Source of the DNA: Palsa-504 sp003136255
GTDB taxonomy: Bacteria; Actinomycetota; Actinomycetes; Streptosporangiales; Streptosporangiaceae
Direction: 5' to 3'
Assembly (NCBI GenBank): GCA_003136255.1
Contig: PLDT01000214.1
Coordinates: forward strand, 1 to 6,968
DNA length: 6,968 nucleotides
Both the position numbers and the translations under genes were made by a program. Shown here piece after piece: positions 1-5,099 of this stretch; the stretch's first letter is position 1; every line of letters begins with the position of its first letter. The notes under the pieces were generated by a model, which saw only the letters and a program-made list of their open reading frames with translations, was not told where the DNA came from and made no database searches.

Positions 1-52
1 CCCCAAGCGCCCCGCGCCGGGACCGCCCCCCAACGTCATGGACGCGGCACCC

Positions 53-70
53 TGATGGGTCTTCCCATCA
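53..70. terminator. Small perfect hairpin downstream of the lipid kinase gene
   Basis: TGATGGG (53-59) and CCCATCA (64-70) form a perfect 7-bp stem with a 4-nt TCTT loop. It lies about 64 bp past the stop codon of the minus-strand lipid kinase, so it could end that operon. No T-run follows on either strand, which is common for actinobacterial terminators but leaves the call weak. It could equally be an operator for a gene to the left of the window. The rest of 1-133 shows no convincing gene. Confidence 0.3.
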
Positions 71-133
71 CGCTGCCACATCGACCCGCATTGGGCCGCC
101 GAACGAAGCGTGGTGCGTGCCCTGCGCCCGGCC

Positions 134-1030
134 TCACCCGGGCTGGCGGACGGTGAGCGCGCCCGGGCATACCCAGATGGTCAGCGTGCGGCCCGGCGCG
201 ATGACCTCGCCGTCGATCTGCCGGGGCAGGTCGGTGGCGGCGGCGATCTCCACCCGGCGGGCCTGGAACCGCTCCAGCGTGCGGTCCTGCCTGCGGCTGC
301 GGGTCAGGACCCGGGCCGCCGCGCGCGGCCAGCCGAGCGGGCCCGCGGGGGCCAGGATGCCCACGTCCAGCCACCCGTCGTCCAGCCGGGCCTCGGGCAG
401 CAGCAGGAACCCGCCGGGCAGCAGGCCCCCGTTTCCGACCACGACGCACCGCGCGCGCCGGGTCAGCGGCTCACCCCCATCCAGGCGCACGGTGAACTCG
501 GTCGCCGGATGGGACAGGTGGGCCAGGCCGGAAACGGCGTAGGCGATCCAGCCCAGCCTGCGCTTGTCCGGCGGACGGGCCGCTGCCACCACGGCCGCGT
601 CCAGCCCGAGGCCGGCCATAGCGGTGAAGCAGCCGATCACGTTTCCCGCTCCGGTCTGCGCGGTGGCCAGGTCGATGACCCGGTCCCGGCCGCGGAAACC
701 CGCGTCGATCGCCCGTCCGGCCCCGGTCGGGATGCGCAGCGCCCGGGCGGTCAGGTTCGCGGTGCCGAGCGGGACGATGGCCAGCGGGATCCCGGTCCCG
801 GCCAGCGCCTGCGCGCAGGCCCGCACGGTACCGTCGCCGCCCACCGCGAACACCAGCGAGGCGCCCGCCGCCACGGCCTGGCGGGCCAGCCCCAGGCCGC
901 TCTCGGCCGGGCTCGTCTCGACGAGCACCGGGTCCCAGCCGGCGCTGCGGGCCGCGGCCTCACAGCGCTGCCGGAACCGGCGCGGGTCGCGGACCAGGCT
1001 CCGGTTGATCACGAACGCCACCGAGGGCAT
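134..1030 (-). CDS. Diacylglycerol kinase family lipid kinase (DAGK_cat, YegS/DgkB-like)
   Basis: 298 aa, the usual length for bacterial DgkB/YegS-type enzymes, which use ATP to phosphorylate diacylglycerol or a related lipid at the inner membrane face. Visible family marks: N-terminal beta strand VAFVINRS (3-11), the nucleotide-binding GGDGT (64-68), PLGTANLTA (87-95), the GLGLDA turn (140-145), the GNGGLLPGG loop followed by LDDGWLDVGIL (199-225), and QIDGE near the C-terminus (271-275). No membrane segment is seen. The ATG at 1030 puts the first beta strand at residue 3, as the family expects, and no better upstream start exists in frame. A GGAGGG sequence lies about 18 nt upstream, too far for normal spacing. 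The gene starts inside the histidine kinase frame (71-bp overlap), so its translation is probably coupled to the kinase. Lipid substrate is not readable from sequence. Confidence 0.93.
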   Translation of the reverse strand: MPSVAFVINRSLVRDPRRFRQRCEAAARSAGWDPVLVETSPAESGLGLARQAVAAGASLVFAVGGDGTVRACAQALAGTGIPLAIVPLGTANLTARALRIPTGAGRAIDAGFRGRDRVIDLATAQTGAGNVIGCFTAMAGLGLDAAVVAAARPPDKRRLGWIAYAVSGLAHLSHPATEFTVRLDGGEPLTRRARCVVVGNGGLLPGGFLLLPEARLDDGWLDVGILAPAGPLGWPRAAARVLTRSRRQDRTLERFQARRVEIAAATDLPRQIDGEVIAPGRTLTIWVCPGALTVRQPG

Positions 1031-2309
1031 GGTCCATTGTGTGCTGCGCCCTCCCCGGGTCCCCGCGCCAGGCCGGCCCGGGCGGTGGCGGTGGCGGTGG
1101 CGGGAACACGATCTCGATGGCCAGCCCGCCGGTGACCCTGGTCAGCGCGCGCAACTCGGCTGCGTGGGCGGCGGCGATGGCGCCGACGATGGCCAGCCCC
1201 AGGCCCAGTCCGCCCGGCGCCCGGCGGGCCGGATCCATCCGCTGGAACGGCCGGAACAGCCGGGCCATCTGGTCTTGCGGGATGACCGGGCCGGTGTTGG
1301 CCACCGAGAGGAACGGTCGGCCTGCTCGCGTGCCGACGCTGACCTCCACCTGGCCGTCGGTCGTGTTGTACCGGATCGCGTTGTCGACCAGGTTCGCGAC
1401 CAGGCGCTCGGCCAGCCCAGGGTCGCCCGCCGCGGCGGCGGGCGTGATGCTGGGGACGAGGCTGACCTGGCGGGCCCGCGCGTCGTCCCGGCGGGCGGCG
1501 AGCACGTCGGCCGCGACGGCGGCCAGGTCGACCGGCTCGAACCGGTCCAGGCCGCGCTCGCCGCGGGCCAGCAGGAGCAGGCCCCCGATGAGCCGCTCCT
1601 GCTGCTCGCCCGCGGCCAGCGCCCGCTCGCAGGCCGCGCGCAACGACGCGGTGCTCGCCTCGGGGTCGCGCAGCGCCACCTCCAGCACGGTCCGCTGCCG
1701 GGCCAGTGGCGTACGCAGCTCGTGCGATGCGTTCGCGACGAACTGGCGCTGGGCCCCGAACGAGGCGTCCAGCCGGCCGAGCAGCTGATCGAAGGTGTCG
1801 CCGAGTTCCTTGAGCTCGTCGTCGGGACCGGTCATCGCCAGCCGCTGGTGCAGGTTGCGGGCGGAGATGCGCCGGGCGGTGGCCGTGATCGTGCGCAGCG
1901 GGCTGAGCACTCGCCCGGCCATCAGCCAGCCCAGGCCCACCGACGCCACCGCCATGATGCCGAGCGCGATCCCGGACTCGATGAGCAGCTGGTCCAGCGT
2001 GTCGGTGCGCAACCCCGCGACCGCCCGCCCGACCAGCACCTGACAGGGGTTCAGCTGCGCGGGCGACAGCACCGACCCGGGCGACAGCACCGGCCCGGCC
2101 GACGACGGGCCACTGCAGGCCCCGGCGACCCGACTGCCGCCGATGATGGCGATGGCGCCGCTGCCGCTGCCGCTCGTCGTCACCTGTGGCAGCTGCTGCG
2201 CCACCAGGAAGTACGTGATCGTCAGCAGCCCCGCGGCCGAGGCCAGGAACAACCCGACGTAAAGCAGCGTCAGCCGCAACCGCACGCTGTGTTTTCCCGC
2301 TCGCCTCAT
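960..2309 (-). CDS. Membrane sensor histidine kinase (HAMP-HisKA-HATPase_c), CutS-like layout
   Basis: 449 aa. Order: TM1 (~15-37), an extracytoplasmic loop (~38-107), TM2 (~108-131), HAMP (~131-184), HisKA with SHELRTP (195-201, phospho-acceptor His196), then the ATPase domain with N-box LVANLVDNAIRYN (303-315), a G1 region reading VANTGP (336-341) and G2 box GLGLGLAIV (367-375). The sensor loop holds two cysteines, C65 and C89, and a duplicated hexapeptide between them (72-83). The TM1 region resembles Streptomyces CutS-type kinases, but orthology is not shown. The ATG at 2309 was chosen because it overlaps the regulator stop as ATGA and sits just before the first membrane segment; the frame is open further upstream only inside the regulator gene. 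No clear Shine-Dalgarno is seen, fitting coupled translation. Odd: after the ATPase domain there is an eight-proline run (403-410) and a ~39-residue Pro/Arg-rich tail that overlaps the lipid kinase gene. Confidence 0.93.
   Translation of the reverse strand: MRRAGKHSVRLRLTLLYVGLFLASAAGLLTITYFLVAQQLPQVTTSGSGSGAIAIIGGSRVAGACSGPSSAGPVLSPGSVLSPAQLNPCQVLVGRAVAGLRTDTLDQLLIESGIALGIMAVASVGLGWLMAGRVLSPLRTITATARRISARNLHQRLAMTGPDDELKELGDTFDQLLGRLDASFGAQRQFVANASHELRTPLARQRTVLEVALRDPEASTASLRAACERALAAGEQQERLIGGLLLLARGERGLDRFEPVDLAAVAADVLAARRDDARARQVSLVPSITPAAAAGDPGLAERLVANLVDNAIRYNTTDGQVEVSVGTRAGRPFLSVANTGPVIPQDQMARLFRPFQRMDPARRAPGGLGLGLAIVGAIAAAHAAELRALTRVTGGLAIEIVFPPPPPPPPGPAWRGDPGRAQHTMDHALGGVRDQPEPGPRPAPVPAAL
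1080..1103 (-). repeat. Hexanucleotide repeat encoding a polyproline run in the kinase tail
   Basis: On the plus strand GGTGGC is repeated about three times with flanking variants; on the coding strand it reads CCG/CCA/CCC proline codons, giving residues 403-410 of the histidine kinase, all proline. It marks the end of the recognisable ATPase domain. Such a tract is prone to copy-number change, and runs of three or more prolines stall ribosomes unless EF-P acts, 50-74 bases before the lipid kinase start codon. Confidence 0.85.
2061..2096 (-). repeat. 18-bp tandem duplication in the kinase sensor loop
   Basis: Two adjacent 18-bp units (2061-2078 and 2079-2096) differ at one base. On the coding strand they encode GPVLSP followed by GSVLSP (residues 72-83) in the extracytoplasmic loop, between C89 (2043-2045) and C65 (2115-2117). 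The duplication is in frame and lengthens the loop by six residues. Confidence 0.85.
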
Positions 2310-2869
2310 GGGGAGATCCGGTAGCCGGCCTGGGCCAGTGTCTCGATGACCGGTGGCTCGCCGAGCTTGCGCCGCAGACGGCTGACCGTCACCTTGACCG
2401 CGGTGGTGAACGGGTCGGCCATCTCGTCCCACGCGCGCTCGAGCAGTTCCTCGGCGGACACCACCCGCCCCTGCGCGGCGAGCAGCAACTCCAGGACGCC
2501 GAACTCCTTCGGACCCAGCTCCAGCTCCTGGCCNNGGCGGGCGACCAGCTCGGCGAACGCGAACGGCTTGGGCAGGTAGTCATCGGCGCCGAGCCCCAGG
2601 CCGTCGACGCGGTCCTCGATGGTGGCGGCGGCGGTCAGCATCAGCACCCGGCTGCGGCCGCCCGCCTTGACCAGTTCGGCGCACACCTCGTCGCCGTGCC
2701 GCCCGGGCAGGTCCCGGTCGAGCACGATCACGTCGTAGTCGGTGAACAGCGCGTGCTCGAGTCCGGCGGTCCCGTCGAAGGCCACGTCGACGGCCAGTTG
2801 CTCCTGCCGCAGGCCGGCCGCGATCGCCTCGGCGAGTCCTTCGTCGTCCTCGATTACCAGTACCCGCAT
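2306..2869 (-). CDS. OmpR/PhoB-family response regulator, interrupted by an assembly gap
   Basis: 187 codons as given. The receiver domain shows acidic pocket D8/D9, phospho-acceptor D51 in VIVLDRDLPG, T79 and K101 in LPKPFAF. The C-terminal winged helix shows LGPKEFGVLELLL (118-130), the recognition-helix segment TTAVKVTVSRLRRKLG (155-170) and the wing GYRISP at the end. The start is ATG at 2869 with GGAGGT at 2876-2881, 6 nt away; the open frame runs further upstream but without family similarity. The two undetermined bases (2534-2535) sit where the end of receiver helix 5, the linker and the first strands of the DNA-binding domain should be. Family members are usually ~220 aa, so about 30-35 residues (~100 bp) are probably missing from the assembly rather than from the organism. 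The stop overlaps the kinase start (ATGA). It is expected to be phosphorylated by that kinase and to bind promoter DNA, probably including the divergent region beside it. Confidence 0.92.
   Translation of the reverse strand: MRVLVIEDDEGLAEAIAAGLRQEQLAVDVAFDGTAGLEHALFTDYDVIVLDRDLPGRHGDEVCAELVKAGGRSRVLMLTAAATIEDRVDGLGLGADDYLPKPFAFAELVARXGQELELGPKEFGVLELLLAAQGRVVSAEELLERAWDEMADPFTTAVKVTVSRLRRKLGEPPVIETLAQAGYRISP
2534..2535. other. Undetermined bases (NN): probable assembly gap inside the response regulator
   Basis: Two Ns lie between GCC and GGC. The reading frame happens to stay open across them, but the protein jumps from ELVAR in receiver helix 5 directly to GQELELGPKEFG in the DNA-binding domain, skipping the linker and first strands. 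The true gap is therefore likely much longer than two bases. Confidence 0.85.
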
Positions 2870-2875
2870 CGTCGC

Positions 2876-2881
2876 ACCTCC
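2876..2881 (-). promoter_or_regulatory. Ribosome binding site of the response regulator
   Basis: GGAGGT on the minus strand, 6 nt before the ATG at 2869. It decides the start over the longer open frame that reaches back to 2998, and it is the only strong Shine-Dalgarno of the three-gene set, consistent with the downstream genes being translated by coupling. Confidence 0.85.
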
Positions 2882-2888
2882 AGCTTTC

Positions 2889-2950
2889 CTGGCAGTGTCT
2901 TGGGCCAGCCTGAACGTGACCTCAGGACCACCCGGCAGGATCCTGGGTGG
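2889..2950. promoter_or_regulatory. Divergent control region with three packed dyads
   Basis: The 147-bp space between the regulator and permease starts (2870-3016) must hold both promoters. Three inverted repeats follow one another: CTGGC-N10-GCCAG (2889-2908), CCTGA-N8-TCAGG (2909-2926) and CCACCC-N11-GGGTGG (2928-2950); the last encloses the perfect palindrome CAGGATCCTG (2936-2945). These are candidate operators for the adjacent regulator, whose family usually binds direct repeats, so another factor is also possible. No convincing -35/-10 pair was found on either strand. Confidence 0.45.
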
Positions 2951-3016
2951 CCCCCGTCCCGGACCCGGACCCGCGTGTAACCGCCGCGCAACTGGCACCC
3001 GCGTAGACCTGCCGGC

Positions 3017-4401
3017 ATGTTCTTTCTCACCTACCTAAGGCGCGAGCTGCGCCGCAGAATGCGGCAGGCCGTGTTCATCGCGATCGGCCTGGCCATCGGC
3101 ATCGGCCTGGTCATCACCGTGATCGGCGCCTCGTCCGGCGTCCAGGCCGCGCAGGCCAAGGTGCTCCGCGCCCTGTACGGCATCGGCACCGACGTGACCG
3201 TCACCACCAAGCCGAAGCCCCAGTCGGGTCTGCCGATCACCGGGCACGCCGTCGGGGCGCCTCTCAGCGGGAGCGGCGGGAGCGGCGGACCGCGGGCCGA
3301 GATTTGCCTCAACGGCAAGTGCTACACCAGCGGCACCGTCGACACGCTCGCCCTCGGTGACACCGGGACGCTCACCCAGGCGCAGGTCGCCCAGATCGCC
3401 GGTCGCCATGAGGTGTCCGCCGCCGCGGGCGGTCTCATGCTCACCGACAACCGGGTCGTGCTCCCGTCCGCCTCGAACCCCGATATCCAGCCGCCCACCT
3501 CGTTCACGGTGGACGGGACGGATATCTCTCAGCCCCGCCTCGGCCCGCTGAGTAACGCCCGGCTGACCAGCGGCCGGGCCTTCACCGCGGCCGACCAGAA
3601 CTCGGACGTGGCCCTGGTCGACGCCGACTACGCGAGCTCCCACGACATCAAGCCCGGCTCGACGACCACCATCGGCGGCACCAAGTTCACCGTCATCGGC
3701 CTGGTCAGCCAGCCCGAGTCCGGCAGCCCGCCGAACATGTACATCCCGCTGGCGCGCGCTGCGGCCCTGGCCACCAACCCCGCGACCGGCAAGTCGATGA
3801 AGGGCCTGGTGGACACGGTGTACGTGAGCGCGGCCAGCGCGACGGATATCGGCACCGTGCAGCACGAGATCGAGCACCTCCTGCCGGCCGCGACGGTCAC
3901 TAGCTCCGCCGACCTGGCCAGCGAGATCACCGGGTCGGCGGCCGGTGCCGCCAAGCTCGCGGGCGCCCTCGGCAAGTGGCTTGCGGTCCTGGTCCTGATC
4001 GCCGCGTTCGCCGTGGCCAGCCTGCTGACCATGGCCGCGGTGGCCCGCCGGGTCCCGGAGTTCGGCACGCTGAAGGCCCTCGGCTGGCGCAGCAGCCGGA
4101 TCGTCGGCCAGGTCCTCGGGGAGTCGGTGAGCACCGGCATCATCGGCGGCCTGGCCGGGGTCGGTCTCGGCTTCGCCGGGGTGGCCATCATCGACAAGAT
4201 CGCGCCGAAGCTGTCCGCCACGGTCCCGTCGCCCACCGGGGGCTTCGGCACCCCGCAGACCGTCACCGGGCCCGGCGGCGTGGCCGGCGGGGCGCTGATC
4301 GGCGGCCCCGCGACCAGTCACACCACCGTTGCCGTGCCCATGTCCGCGTCGGTGACCATCGCCGCGATCGTGCTCGCGGTGTTGCTCGCCATCGCCGGCG
4401 G
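3017..4401 (+). CDS. FtsX/MacB-type ABC transporter permease, 3' end lost at an assembly gap
   Basis: 461 residues are readable before the NN gap. The layout is that of the MacB/FtsX (type VII) fold: an Arg-rich cytoplasmic N-terminus, TM1 (~18-38), a large extracytoplasmic MacB_PCD-like domain (~40-315), TM2 (~320-344), a coupling segment containing EFGTLKALGW (348-357), TM3 (~371-392) and the start of TM4 (~442-461). Residues 84-94 form a Gly/Ser-rich stretch just before a cysteine pair, C97 and C102 (CX4C), on the outer side. The ATG at 3017 fits the usual MFFLTYLRRELRRR-type start; no Shine-Dalgarno is visible before it. After the gap the frame runs into the ATPase gene in the wrong register and stops at 4487-4489, an artefact. 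The last ~20-25 residues are probably missing. These transporters act in envelope stress, peptide or lipoprotein handling rather than ordinary uptake; the substrate is unknown. Confidence 0.9.
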
Positions 4402-4403
4402 NN
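4402..4403. other. Undetermined bases (NN): probable assembly gap at the permease/ATPase junction
   Basis: On the left the permease is still inside its last membrane helix; on the right the ATPase begins without a start codon, in another frame. The end of the permease, any spacer or overlap, and the ATPase start codon all have to fit here, so the real gap must be longer than two bases, probably tens of bases. Confidence 0.85.
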
Positions 4404-5099
4404 CCCAGCATCGACATCTACCGGCTGACCGGAGTCAGCAAGACGTACCGCAAGAGCGGTCGCGAGATCCTCGCCGTCCGCGAGCTTGACCTATCGATCA
4501 GAAACGGCGAGTGGCTGGCCGTCCAGGGCAAGACCGGGCACGGCAAGACCACGCTGCTCCAGCTCCTGGGCGGTCTGGACCGGCCGACCCAAGGCCGGGT
4601 GGAATTCGCCGGGCGGGACCTGGCCACGGCACCCGAAGCACAGGTCCGGAGGGTGCGGGCCGGGTCGTTCGGCTTCATCTTCCAGACTTTTAACCTGGTG
4701 CCGACGCTCAGCGCGCACGAGAACGTCGAGGCCGCGCTGATCCCGCTCGGCGTGCCTGGAACCCAGCGGCGAGAACGGGTCACGGCCGCCCTGGACAGCG
4801 TCGGGCTCGGCGACCGCGCGCAGCACCTGCCGGGCGAGCTGTCCGGCGGCCAGCAGCAGCGGGTCGCGATCGCCCGCGCCCTGGTCAAGGAGCCCCGCGT
4901 GCTGCTGGCCGACGAGCCGACCGGGAACCTGGACGAGGACACCCGGGACGAGATCATCGGCCTGCTCGACACGCTGTGGCGGGAGCGCCGTCTCACGCTG
5001 GTGCTGGTCAGCCACGACAGCTCGGTGGTCAGGCGGGCGCAGCGGATCGGGGTCATGTCCCGCGGCCGGCTGTCCATCCGCCAGGACTCGCGGGCCTAG
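4404..5099 (+). CDS. ABC transporter ATP-binding protein (LolD/MacB family), start codon lost in gap
   Basis: 231 residues are readable, nearly the full length of this family (~225-250), so little more than the start is missing. It powers the preceding permease from the cytoplasmic face. In visible numbering: Walker A GKTGHGKTT (42-50), Q-loop FQTFNL (93-98, Gln94), ABC signature LSGGQQQR (146-153), Walker B VLLADEP (166-172) with the D-loop GNLDED, and H-loop His204 in SHDSS. All catalytic residues are present. Codons from 4404 are in frame with no stop; a GTG at 4599 would be far too late because it would drop Walker A. The gene ends in TAG at 5097-5099, sharing four bases with the stop of the convergent dehydrogenase gene. 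The permease and ATPase almost certainly form one transcript. Confidence 0.92.
   Translation, partial: PSIDIYRLTGVSKTYRKSGREILAVRELDLSIRNGEWLAVQGKTGHGKTTLLQLLGGLDRPTQGRVEFAGRDLATAPEAQVRRVRAGSFGFIFQTFNLVPTLSAHENVEAALIPLGVPGTQRRERVTAALDSVGLGDRAQHLPGELSGGQQQRVAIARALVKEPRVLLADEPTGNLDEDTRDEIIGLLDTLWRERRLTLVLVSHDSSVVRRAQRIGVMSRGRLSIRQDSRA
5096..5099. other. Shared CTAG: overlapping stop codons of two convergent genes
   Basis: TAG at 5097-5099 ends the plus-strand ATPase and TAG read from 5098 to 5096 ends the minus-strand zwf. The four bases CTAG serve both. There is no intergenic space, so no terminator can sit between the coding regions; transcripts must overlap or end inside the opposite gene. 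Confidence 0.95.

Noticed and set aside
36..449. 137-codon minus-strand open frame near the left edge
   Set aside because: Pro/Arg/Ala/Gly-rich shadow overlapping the 3' part of the lipid kinase in another frame.
1286..1303. Degenerate G1 box of the histidine kinase (NTGPV in place of DxGxG)
   Set aside because: Looked like a possible loss of ATP binding, but this NTGP form is common in actinobacterial kinases, and the N-box and G2 box are intact.
564..2324. 586-codon open frame on the plus strand opposite the lipid kinase and histidine kinase
   Set aside because: Antisense shadow typical of GC-rich DNA: low-complexity Arg/Gln/Gly/Ala content, no domain, and it covers two genes with complete conserved motifs on the other strand.
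2951..2973. Short direct repeat GGACCC in the divergent intergenic region
   Set aside because: Only two adjacent copies of a six-base GC-rich word; not distinguishable from base composition.
2870..2998. Upstream extension of the response regulator to an earlier ATG at 2998
   Set aside because: The extension has no family similarity, and the ATG at 2869 has an ideal GGAGGT 6 nt away and begins directly at the first receiver strand.
3035..4417. 460-codon open frame on the minus strand opposite the permease
   Set aside because: Composition is repetitive Gly/Arg/Asp/His with no recognisable motif; the plus-strand permease has membrane helices and family motifs.
4527..4553. Unusual Walker A of the ATPase (GKTGHGKTT)
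   Set aside because: Still matches GxxGxGK(S/T), and a His at this position is usual in actinobacterial members of this ATPase group, so it is not evidence of inactivation.
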